DNA of 33,427 bases from a virus, in IMG/VR virus record IMGVR_UViG_3300046000_007766, positions 1 to 33,427 of that record, one strand, 5' to 3'. A program made the translations under genes and the position numbers. The notes beneath the pieces were generated by a model. It ran no database searches. It was not told where the DNA came from and was given only the letters and a program-made list of their open reading frames with translations. Positions within the stretch are counted from its first letter, which is position 1. The number at the start of each line of letters is the position of its first letter. Below are positions 5,232-12,227 of the stretch, one piece after another.

Positions 5232-5337
5232 CACCTTAATACCAATTCAGGTTCGTGAACAAAGGAGGCCTGTTCTTCTCGTGTAAGAAAGAAATCACGT
5301 TAAATCTCCTCATGCTAGGTGGAGGTGGTGACCTAGC
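5232..5337 (+). other. Structured spacer before tRNA-Gln
   Basis: No coding sequence. GAACA/TGTTC and CGTG/CACG hairpins are possible in the first half, and a clear 7-bp GCTAGGT (5314-5320) with ACCTAGC (5331-5337) ends exactly 5 bases before tRNA-Gln. Confidence 0.4.
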
Positions 5338-5342
5338 AACAT

Positions 5343-5413
5343 TACCCTCTCGTCTAACGGCAGGACAACTGGTTTTGGTCCAGTTAATTGGAGTTCGAAT
5401 CTCTGGGGGGTAA
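5343..5413 (+). tRNA. tRNA-Gln(TTG)
   Basis: 71 bases. Acceptor TACCCTC/GGGGGTA (one T.G), D-stem GTC/GAC, anticodon loop TTTTGGT gives TTG, T-loop TTCGAAT. Reads CAA. tRNA-Glu follows after 7 bases. Confidence 0.93.
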
Positions 5414-5420
5414 CAAAAAT

Positions 5421-5492
5421 GCTCGGTTCGTCTATCGGTTAGGACACCAGGTTTTCATCCTGGTAAGAGGGGTTCGATTCCCCTACCGAGTA
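5421..5492 (+). tRNA. tRNA-Glu(TTC)
   Basis: 72 bases. Acceptor GCTCGGT/ACCGAGT (one G.T), anticodon loop TTTTCAT gives TTC, T-stem AGGGG/CCCCT with loop TTCGATT. Reads GAA. Last tRNA of the array; the 87 bases after it hold the AT-rich leader of the secreted-protein gene, with no clear promoter box. Confidence 0.95.
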
Positions 5493-5579
5493 CAAATTCA
5501 AAAAAATTTTTCAATATGTATAAAGGACAATAGTGGTTTTTTCTAAGTGTTATTTGTTATTAATAACTTAAAACCAAAA

Positions 5580-7475
5580 ATGAAAAAACTAATTTTATCT
5601 TTAATGACCATGTTTATGGTCTTTTCTGCTTTTTCGCAGACTGTTCCTCCCGCTCCTGGTACAGGTAGATGGGTAATTGTAGACACAAATTACACAGTTG
5701 GTACATCTTCAGCTGGTGTTACTAAAGCAAATCTTTACTATCGAAACAACACAAGTACTAAAATTACTGGTATGCAGTTTCGTGTTTGGTATGATAAAGA
5801 TGCCTTTAATGGTTCTGCTCCTACGGTTGCTTTAAAATATGGTGCTACGGACCAATATATGCAGTATGTTACTAACACTACAGAAGGCAATATTACTGTA
5901 ACATTGGTTTATACTGGTACTAGTTCCACTTTTTCATATTCTGATGGTGCTGCTGTTGAAGTAACTTTAACACACGCGTCTGCAGCTACTTGGAATACTT
6001 TAGATAGTATTAAAACTATGAAAATTACAGGTACTACTACATTTAATAACTTAGCTGCTACTAATTACGGTAATGATACTACAATGACAGTTTATTCTTA
6101 TGGTGGTAACTTTATTCAACGTAAATTAACTTTTAAAGGTCGTTTCTTAACAGCTGCTGGTGATGGTGCTAAAAACTTATGGATTTCATTAGAAAAGAAA
6201 CCTAAAACAGGTTCAACTTGGACTACTGTAAACACATACAAGACTAATACTGCTGGTAGATTTAACTTTACAGAAACTTTAGATACAACATATTGGGATA
6301 CTCGTATTGCAATTAAAGGAGATACAATGTCTTATGGTAATGCTTTATCAACAGCAGACGCTCAAAAGATTAACCAAGTAATGTTAGGTCAATATACACC
6401 AACGGGATTTGATTTTTATGCAATGGATGTAAATGGAAATAATAGTATTACAATTGCAGATGCTTATTCTGTATTTGGTAATATTGCTGGTAGATTTACT
6501 TCATGGCCAAATAGTGTTCAAAACTTATTGTTCTTTACCAAAACTGAAAGAGATTCTATTAATGGTAAAACAGTAAGCAAAGCTGCTACAATTCCTGGTG
6601 CTACAAACTTCACACACTATATTAATGGTGGTGTTGATTCAGTTACATATTATGTAGTAGTTAAAGGTGATGCTAATTCAACTGGATTTAAAATGGCTCG
6701 TTTAACACCTATTAGAATTGTCAACCCAGCTAATGCTAACAGATATATTATAGATAATACCGTTCAATATGATAACGTTTTACAGACTATCGAAGTTAAC
6801 ATGCCTAAAATCAATGTTGAAGAAGGTAATTTAGTAAATATTCCTGTTAAAGTGTTTACAAATGGTAAAACATTAGGTGCATTACAATTAGATTTAAAAT
6901 ATGATACTGATTTACTTGAATTTAGAAAAGTAGAAAATAGTGAAAAAGCTATGAAATGGATCTCGTATGTAAACCCATCAAATGGTATTGTATCTTGGGG
7001 TGGATTTGATATACAAAATTCAAACATGTTAAATGATGGAGATCAAGTATTTACCTTACAATTTGTAGCTAAAAAACCTCAATCTGAGTGGGGTACTGCC
7101 GCCGTATGGACTGGCGAAAAATACGTGGGAGATAACGTCTCTAAAGACATGAATATAACTCCTGCAATGGGTATTATTGAGGTAAGAAAAATGGCTTATA
7201 GACCAAAAATTAATCCTGAATTATTTGAATTAAGAGCTACTCCTAATCCAAATGATGGCAATATGGTAATTAATTTTAACATTTTAGAAGAAGGAAAAAC
7301 TGAGGTTTCTATTTTTAATATGCAAGGACAAAAGGTAATTGAAGTTGTTAACGAAAACATGCCTAAAGGTGAATATGTATACTCAGTAAATTCATTATTA
7401 CCCGCAGGTATTTATTATGCCTCTGTAAATAATAATGGAAATTTTGCTACAAATAAAATTTTAATTAATAAATAA
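5580..7475 (+). CDS. Secreted cohesin/dockerin-like protein with T9SS sorting domain
   Basis: 631 residues from the ATG at 5580; the GTG at 5547 would only add residues before a clear signal peptide (residues 1-20, ending AFSQ). Domains: cohesin-like beta-sandwich (about 30-178); carboxypeptidase-regulatory-like beta domain (180-250); dockerin-like region (257-306) with a calcium-loop pattern at D283, N285, N287, D294; second cohesin-like domain (400-537: NIPVKVFTNGKTLGALQLDL..YDTDLLEF); and a type A T9SS C-terminal domain (549-631) with PNPNDG, VSIFNMQGQKV, AGIYYASV and terminal KILINK. Known T9SS substrates with this tail cross the outer membrane and become surface-attached or secreted. The phage would therefore use the host T9SS. 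Stop overlaps the next start (TAATG). Confidence 0.85.
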   Translation: MKKLILSLMTMFMVFSAFSQTVPPAPGTGRWVIVDTNYTVGTSSAGVTKANLYYRNNTSTKITGMQFRVWYDKDAFNGSAPTVALKYGATDQYMQYVTNTTEGNITVTLVYTGTSSTFSYSDGAAVEVTLTHASAATWNTLDSIKTMKITGTTTFNNLAATNYGNDTTMTVYSYGGNFIQRKLTFKGRFLTAAGDGAKNLWISLEKKPKTGSTWTTVNTYKTNTAGRFNFTETLDTTYWDTRIAIKGDTMSYGNALSTADAQKINQVMLGQYTPTGFDFYAMDVNGNNSITIADAYSVFGNIAGRFTSWPNSVQNLLFFTKTERDSINGKTVSKAATIPGATNFTHYINGGVDSVTYYVVVKGDANSTGFKMARLTPIRIVNPANANRYIIDNTVQYDNVLQTIEVNMPKINVEEGNLVNIPVKVFTNGKTLGALQLDLKYDTDLLEFRKVENSEKAMKWISYVNPSNGIVSWGGFDIQNSNMLNDGDQVFTLQFVAKKPQSEWGTAAVWTGEKYVGDNVSKDMNITPAMGIIEVRKMAYRPKINPELFELRATPNPNDGNMVINFNILEEGKTEVSIFNMQGQKVIEVVNENMPKGEYVYSVNSLLPAGIYYASVNNNGNFATNKILINK

Positions 7476-7837
7476 TGGCCATTAAAGATACTGTAAAAAA
7501 AGCATTAGGTTTTGATAAACCTGATTTTGTAAAAGTAGATGATAAAAATCGTTTCTACTTTATGTTACAACAAATGCAAAATAACCGTTGGAAAATTACG
7601 GTAATTGTATTAGGATTATTTTTCTTCATTATTGCTGGTATTAACTCTGCTGTTTTCTTTGGGATTGCTATCCAGGAATCTTGGAAAGAAATGTTACTTA
7701 TTCTTTTAGGTGCCTTTGTTGGTAACTTAAATAAGGTTGTGGATTACTGGTTCAATTCAGAGGATAGAGATAAAATGCTTATCCAAAAAGTTGACGAAGA
7801 AGATGGAACTACATTATCAAATACTTTAAACCCCTAA
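7475..7837 (+). CDS. Two-TM membrane protein, holin-like
   Basis: 120 residues with two hydrophobic segments at about 41-65 and 72-90, a charged N-terminal half-domain, and a short acidic C-terminal tail. The stretch LLGAFVGNLNKVVDYWFNS resembles small phage membrane proteins annotated as holins, with a conserved aromatic DYW after the second TM. It lies between the T9SS substrate and the export/lysis genes. A second two-TM candidate (11970) sits closer to the endolysin, so which one is the holin is open. Confidence 0.55.
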   Translation: MAIKDTVKKALGFDKPDFVKVDDKNRFYFMLQQMQNNRWKITVIVLGLFFFIIAGINSAVFFGIAIQESWKEMLLILLGAFVGNLNKVVDYWFNSEDRDKMLIQKVDEEDGTTLSNTLNP

Positions 7838-7841
7838 TAAA

Positions 7842-8165
7842 ATGTCAGAAGAAAAAGAAGAAAGCGTTATGTCAGCTACTAAAAAAGCCATTATTGGAGC
7901 TATTACTACAGCAGTTACTGCTGGTGGTGCTTGGTTCGCAACTCACTTAGGTGGAGGTGAAACAGAAGCTGAAGAAGGTACAAAAACAGAACAAGTAGCT
8001 CCGGCTCCTGTTATTGTAAATGTTCAACAAAGCCAAGAAAACAAACAGCAAGTTAAACAAGGTGGTGGAACAAACACCATTATCAAAGAGCGTGTAGTAG
8101 AAAAACCTGCTGCTACTCCTGCTCCTGCTAAAGCTGAACCTGCTAAAGAAGAAGATCCATGGTAA
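7842..8165 (+). CDS. One-TM protein with Pro/Ala-rich tail
   Basis: 107 residues. A charged N-terminus is followed by one hydrophobic segment (about 17-36, AIIGAITTAVTAGGAWFATH) and then a long hydrophilic tail rich in Glu, Gln, Pro and Ala (VQQSQENKQQVKQGGG, KPAATPAPAKAEPAKEEDPW). The layout recalls inner-membrane proteins whose tail spans the periplasm, such as TonB or i-spanins. Its last 7 bases overlap the start of the following lipoprotein gene, an arrangement seen in spanin pairs. No family is recognised. Confidence 0.6.
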   Translation: MSEEKEESVMSATKKAIIGAITTAVTAGGAWFATHLGGGETEAEEGTKTEQVAPAPVIVNVQQSQENKQQVKQGGGTNTIIKERVVEKPAATPAPAKAEPAKEEDPW

Positions 8166-8857
8166 AAAAATGGTTTAACAAATTCATGGCTCTTGTAGTT
8201 ATAACTCTTTCTGGTTGTGGTTCTATGAAAACTACAACTGAAAAAGATGTTATTGAAACTAAAGACATTTCAACAGTATCAAATTATACAGATAGCTTAA
8301 AATATGCTGTACAAGTAGTAAATGTTGATATGACTAAAGTTTTATCCCTCTACCCTGATCTCCAGGAAAAAGGAGTAGGTTTAGGATTTGCCGAGTCAGT
8401 ACTTGATTATTTAGATGAAACAAATAGATTTATATTCACCGAAGAAAAATCGGAGATCAAAGAACGTATGGTTACTCAGTTCAAAGCTTCTAAAAAAGGA
8501 GTCTTCGAAGAGCCCATTGATGGAAAGGGTAAGATTAAAGCTGCTCGTTACTTTGTTTATGTTACTGTGGCCGATTTTGCTGTTGATGAAGACGAAACCG
8601 TTCAAGGTGGTAAAGCAAAAGTTGTTGTTACTACGTTCATACGTTTACAAGTTCGCTTTGTTGATGCCATGACAGGTCAAATCTATATTGGTTCTGGGGA
8701 AGGTGAAGCTACTAAAGTTGGTGAATCTTTCTTAAAATCATTAGATGGGATGAAATTCTCTCAAAGCACTGTTGGTAAGGCAACTCGTAAATCTTTAGAA
8801 ACTGCAAGTACTAAAGTAATCGAAAACCTTATTAAGAACGGTGTCTTTAAAAATTAA
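8159..8857 (+). CDS. CsgG-like outer-membrane lipoprotein
   Basis: 232 residues. Signal with lipobox LSGC (Cys20). The mature protein follows the CsgG pattern: KYAVQVVNVD strand, GLGFAESVLDYLDETNRF helix (like the A..L...L...GRF of CsgG), AARYFVYVTVADF, then VVVTTFIRLQVRFVDAMTGQ with IYIGSGEGEA, and a C-terminal VGKATRKSLETASTKVIENL helix. CsgG forms the nonameric outer-membrane pore that secretes curli subunits. No CsgA, CsgB, CsgE or CsgF is recognised here. The gene overlaps a one-TM protein upstream (7 bases) and a signal-peptide protein downstream (17 bases), so the three are translationally linked. It is a good candidate for a phage-encoded outer-membrane channel; whether the membrane-spanning hairpins are intact cannot be told by eye. 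Confidence 0.75.
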   Translation: MVKKWFNKFMALVVITLSGCGSMKTTTEKDVIETKDISTVSNYTDSLKYAVQVVNVDMTKVLSLYPDLQEKGVGLGFAESVLDYLDETNRFIFTEEKSEIKERMVTQFKASKKGVFEEPIDGKGKIKAARYFVYVTVADFAVDEDETVQGGKAKVVVTTFIRLQVRFVDAMTGQIYIGSGEGEATKVGESFLKSLDGMKFSQSTVGKATRKSLETASTKVIENLIKNGVFKN

Positions 8858-10250
8858 AATATTAATACTATTTTTACTTGGAGGGTTGTCTCTTTACGGA
8901 CAATCCTTCATGTATTCTTATACAGATCCCTGTACTAGAGAATTAAAAACTTTAACTTATGATATGTCTACTCCAGTAGTAGTTTCATATTATGGTAGAG
9001 TTAGAGCATTTACTTATAACGAAATACAAACAGGAGTATTTGATGCTTGGATTAATGATATTTTTAGTCAAGTACAAACTAGTCCCTGTCAAGGAGTTTT
9101 AACTTCAACAACTACTACATCAACAACAAATTTAACAACAAATATTATCAATACGGTTTTGAATTTAAATTCCATTACTGCTATTACTTCAATAGGAGGA
9201 ATTAGTAATAACTTGGGAGGTACTGTAAATCTTGGAACAAATTCAAACAACAATGAACAAAATAACAATAGCAACAATAGTAACTCTAGTAATAACAATG
9301 CTTCTTCTAATAGCTCAAGCTCTAATCCCGGCAATGGTAATAATGGTGGTGAGTCTGGTAATGGTGGCTCTAACAATAGCAACCCTCCCGGAGGCGGAAA
9401 TACAGGAGGAAATGGAGGAAATTCCGGTGGAGGATCTAACGGAGGATCAGAGACGGGCGGAACTGGGTCTGGAGGTAACTCCGGAGGGACAGTACAGAAC
9501 GATACCAAAGAAGGGACCACACCTACGAAAGAGGAAATAAAAGAAACTAAAGTTGAAGAACAAAAATCTTCATCAAATAATGTTTCAAAATCCACTTCTA
9601 AAGCAAAAACCGAAACTCAAAAACCTGCTATTCTTTTAACAGGAGATATTGTTGGTCTTCAAAAAACTGAAGATGGTTCTCAAGATGCTAGAGGTACATT
9701 TTCCTATACTCGTGTAAAGGGAGATGGAAGTGCATCCTTAGGTTTATCAGCTGATTATATGCTCCGTGCTAAAATTAGTAATATTACTATTATGAGATCT
9801 TGGATTGGTATTAAAGATAATGGTAATAAACATATAAACCTTATATCAAGCGGTTTCTCTATAATGCCGGGGTCTATATCGAATACATCGATGTTTATTC
9901 GTATAAACAGTCTAAAACGGTTTACTGCGCTTTATGGTGCTGCGGCATCATATGGTAAATTATATCAAGAAGAACTTATATCCGGTTTAGCAATTGCTGG
10001 TTTTATGTATAAGGGAAAAATAGCTAAAAAAATTGATGGAACAATAATAATGGCTGGTGTTTATTCTCCCTATACAAAATATTATACAGCTGATTGGTTT
10101 AAATCAAGACCTATTATAGTCCCATTTTTTAATTTTAATTATAAGATGACTAAAACATTTGGTATTGGTTTAACAGGAGGTACTACTTATATGGCGGGGC
10201 AAAACGTGTTAAACTATCAAGTATTATGTGGCGCAAAATTAATCTTATAA
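8841..10250 (+). CDS. Exported protein: N-terminal domain, Asn/Gly-rich linker, C-terminal barrel-like domain
   Basis: 469 residues from a GTG start at 8841; no ATG is available before the clear signal peptide (about 1-20, LILFLLGGLSLYGQ), and the start overlaps the CsgG-like gene by 17 bases. Residues 22-86 form a small domain with Cys31 and Cys83. A Thr-rich stretch and a low-complexity Asn/Ser then Gly-rich linker (about 130-226) follow, then a Lys/Glu/Thr segment. Residues 265-469 are rich in alternating beta strands and end GAKLIL, like an outer-membrane beta-barrel. Next to the CsgG-like gene it could be its partner or cargo. No family recognised; tail fibre is a less likely alternative because of the signal peptide. 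Confidence 0.7.
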   Translation: MSLKIKILILFLLGGLSLYGQSFMYSYTDPCTRELKTLTYDMSTPVVVSYYGRVRAFTYNEIQTGVFDAWINDIFSQVQTSPCQGVLTSTTTTSTTNLTTNIINTVLNLNSITAITSIGGISNNLGGTVNLGTNSNNNEQNNNSNNSNSSNNNASSNSSSSNPGNGNNGGESGNGGSNNSNPPGGGNTGGNGGNSGGGSNGGSETGGTGSGGNSGGTVQNDTKEGTTPTKEEIKETKVEEQKSSSNNVSKSTSKAKTETQKPAILLTGDIVGLQKTEDGSQDARGTFSYTRVKGDGSASLGLSADYMLRAKISNITIMRSWIGIKDNGNKHINLISSGFSIMPGSISNTSMFIRINSLKRFTALYGAAASYGKLYQEELISGLAIAGFMYKGKIAKKIDGTIIMAGVYSPYTKYYTADWFKSRPIIVPFFNFNYKMTKTFGIGLTGGTTYMAGQNVLNYQVLCGAKLIL

Positions 10251-11305
10251 TATTACTTTTATTAGGGATTAAGATTTATGCTCAATCTCCTTTATGTGCC
10301 AGTAGACCTACAACGTTTTGTTGTGAGTATGTTTCTAGTGTAACTATTAATGGTAGAACATTTGCTGGTAGTACTGGATTCTCAAATACCTCCGGAGGTA
10401 GTCCTGCTGGTTATTATGATTATGCTTATACAGCGGATACAGTCCCTAGAATTAAAGCAGGACAAAGTATATCTATTTCATATACAGCTGTTACAAATGG
10501 TAATTATATGGAATATTTTAAACTTTGGATTGACTTTAATGGTAATGGAGTGTTAACAGATGCTGGTGAGTTGGTTCATAGTTCAAATTATCAATGGACA
10601 GGTACTAAAACTGTTACATCTACTTTTACAGTTCCTACCTCTGTTTATAATGGAGAAGTTTATATGAGATTTGTAATGCAATACTCAGGTTCTCCTACTA
10701 TTTGTGGAACATATCCTTATGGAAATACATTTGATTTTAAAACTAGAATTGTTGGTGCTACAGATCCTTTTTCATATTCAGGTTACATTTATAACTCTGA
10801 GGGAGTAGGAGTACAAAATATACCAGTTAAATTTTATTCTAAATTAAAATCTTCTTCTACTTATACTTTTGAAAGTACTATTAATACAGATGCAAATGGT
10901 AAATATGCTATCTCATCTACTAAAGACGCTACAGTTTATGATTTTCAAATCGAAATCAGTAGCTTAACTATTTCATCTCCTGCTGTTAGTGATGCTCAAT
11001 CATTTAATCAAAAAGTATTAAGTCGATCTTTTAATGCTAGAGACTATTATAGAATGGATGTTAATAATGATGATAATTTAACTATTACAGATGTTTATTT
11101 AGTTTATGCTAAAATAATAGGTAGAGCATGGAGAAGTCCGGTTCCAAATTATCGGATTTTCACCCCAACCGAGTGGAATACTATTAATACTTCATCATCT
11201 AATCTTAAATCAACCTACTCAGGAACTCAAACTATTACTGTATCTGGAGTGTCTAATAAAGGTAGTTCTAATTATTATTTATTTCGTACAGGTTATAGGA
11301 ATTAA
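10226..11305 (+). CDS. Secreted GEVED-domain protein with dockerin-like module
   Basis: 359 residues, start overlapping the previous gene by 25 bases. Signal peptide 1-20 (ending IYAQ). Residues about 30-175 match the GEVED domain of Bacteroidota secreted proteins (YFKLWIDFNGNGVLTDAGEL, NGEVYMRFVMQY), with Cys24, Cys32, Cys33 and Cys160 possibly in disulfides. Then a beta domain (183-245) and a dockerin-like region (256-305) with D278, N280, D282, D289 in the calcium loop. The beta plus dockerin part is related to that of the 5580 protein (RMDVNNDDNLTITDVYLVYAKIIGR is similar to its AMDVNGNNSITIADAYSVFGNIAGR counterpart, each quoted in part). It lacks a T9SS tail, so its exit past the outer membrane would need another route. 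Confidence 0.75.
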   Translation: MWRKINLIILLLLGIKIYAQSPLCASRPTTFCCEYVSSVTINGRTFAGSTGFSNTSGGSPAGYYDYAYTADTVPRIKAGQSISISYTAVTNGNYMEYFKLWIDFNGNGVLTDAGELVHSSNYQWTGTKTVTSTFTVPTSVYNGEVYMRFVMQYSGSPTICGTYPYGNTFDFKTRIVGATDPFSYSGYIYNSEGVGVQNIPVKFYSKLKSSSTYTFESTINTDANGKYAISSTKDATVYDFQIEISSLTISSPAVSDAQSFNQKVLSRSFNARDYYRMDVNNDDNLTITDVYLVYAKIIGRAWRSPVPNYRIFTPTEWNTINTSSSNLKSTYSGTQTITVSGVSNKGSSNYYLFRTGYRN

Positions 11306-11314
11306 TATTTATAA
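11304..11314 (+). promoter_or_regulatory. AATATTTATAA motif at a gene start
   Basis: One of three exact copies of this 11-mer in the window, 2 bases before the ATG at 11317. That is too close for a -10 promoter box with a leader, so an RNA-level role or a leaderless message should be considered. Confidence 0.25.
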
Positions 11315-11316
11315 GT

Positions 11317-11757
11317 ATGTTAGCAATCTTATTACCTTTATTTTTATCTACTTCTAACCCTTGCTATAAAGTAGATACTGTTTACAATTATACATCTATT
11401 GAAACTGTTGGTGACAGAAATGTTACTTTTGGTGTGAAAGAGACTACTGAAGAAATTGCCTCTGATAATGGATTTCAATTATGCGAAACTGCTGATAAAA
11501 ATATTAGTGTTGAAATAATAAAAATTGAATCCCCAGAACAAATTGTTAACATCGTTGGTATGCAATGGTTAAAAAAAGATTACATTGTAAAAGTAGTTGT
11601 AACCATTGATGGTAAAAGTTACGAAGAAGAATCTAAAAAGAGTACATTTTTGTTTGCCGCTTTATTAAATGTAGAAGATAATAAAATACCACTTAATAAA
11701 AAAGTATTTTCAAAAACATTAGAATCTGCCTTAAAAAGTGCTTTTAAAAAAATATAA
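11317..11757 (+). CDS. Small exported protein of unknown function
   Basis: 146 residues. The short hydrophobic N-terminus MLAILLPLFLSTSNPC looks like a minimal signal peptide. The rest alternates strands and charged turns (NISVEIIKIES, KKDYIVKVVVTIDGKSYEEESK) and ends with an amphipathic helix (FSKTLESALKSAFKKI). This order, strands then a final A..A helix, is seen in small envelope lipoproteins and in the CsgG/LptE-like fold space, but I cannot place it in a family. It follows the export cassette and may be an accessory component. Confidence 0.6.
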   Translation: MLAILLPLFLSTSNPCYKVDTVYNYTSIETVGDRNVTFGVKETTEEIASDNGFQLCETADKNISVEIIKIESPEQIVNIVGMQWLKKDYIVKVVVTIDGKSYEEESKKSTFLFAALLNVEDNKIPLNKKVFSKTLESALKSAFKKI

Positions 11758-11766
11758 TATTTATAA
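11756..11766 (+). promoter_or_regulatory. AATATTTATAA motif before 11788
   Basis: Second exact copy of the 11-mer, overlapping the stop region of the preceding gene and 21 bases before the ATG at 11788. No TTTG box is present 24 bases upstream. Confidence 0.3.
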
Positions 11767-11787
11767 TAAACAATAATTTGATTACTT

Positions 11788-11970
11788 ATGCTTAAGAAAT
11801 TTTGGAATTGGTTGCTCGGTAAAACTACTATTGACGAAAAAGTAGTTGAAGTAACTAAAGAAATAAAAAAAGAAGCTGAGGTTGTAAAAGAAAAAATTCA
11901 AAAAGAAGTTGTTGGAGAAAAAGTTGCCTATAAAAAGCGCAAACCTAGAACTCCTAAAACAACTAAATAA
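11788..11970 (+). CDS. Small Lys/Glu-rich protein
   Basis: 60 residues. An N-terminal amphipathic MLKKFWNWLLGK is followed by a Val/Glu/Lys heptad-like helix (EVTKEIKKEAEVVKEKI) and a basic, Pro-containing tail KKRKPRTPKTTK. It could associate with a membrane surface or nucleic acid. No family recognised. Joined to the next gene by TAATG. Confidence 0.55.
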   Translation: MLKKFWNWLLGKTTIDEKVVEVTKEIKKEAEVVKEKIQKEVVGEKVAYKKRKPRTPKTTK

Positions 11971-12227
11971 TGAAAAATTTTTTTAAACAACTATTTGACG
12001 ACAAAAACTCAATTAACGAAAAAGCCATTGTTGGTTTCGTTGCCTTTATGTGCTTAGTTTTAGCATTACTTATCGACCTTATAACAGGTTATATGGGAAA
12101 TGCTTTAGTACTTAATGAATTTATTTTTGATGGATTTATGGTCCTAGTATTAGGTTCATTTGGTATTGCATCTGTTGATAAATGGATGAACAAAAAAGAT
12201 AAGAAAAACGAAGAAACTGAAGAATAA
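11970..12227 (+). CDS. Putative holin (two TM)
   Basis: 85 residues with two hydrophobic segments (about 19-40 and 50-68) and a highly charged C-terminus (KWMNKKDKKNEETEE), the usual look of a small class II holin. It is immediately upstream of, and coupled by TAATG to, the GH19 endolysin, which makes the lysis role plausible. Function is inferred from topology and position only. Confidence 0.6.
   Translation: MKNFFKQLFDDKNSINEKAIVGFVAFMCLVLALLIDLITGYMGNALVLNEFIFDGFMVLVLGSFGIASVDKWMNKKDKKNEETEE

Noticed and set aside
4340-5245. Minus-strand open frames across the tRNA array (4340-4630, 5051-5245)
   Set aside because: They run through intact tRNA genes and their codons are just the complements of tRNA arms.
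5547-5579. GTG start 11 codons upstream of the T9SS protein
   Set aside because: The signal peptide begins at the ATG at 5580 in the usual MKK form.
8415-8672. Second-frame open frame inside the CsgG-like gene
   Set aside because: No start signal, Lys/Leu/Ser-rich shadow of the real gene.
9089-9595. Minus-strand open frame of 168 codons, Pro/Leu-rich
   Set aside because: It mirrors the Asn/Gly-rich repeat of the exported protein on the + strand; its biased composition is that of a complement of low-complexity DNA, with no start signal or neighbours on that strand.
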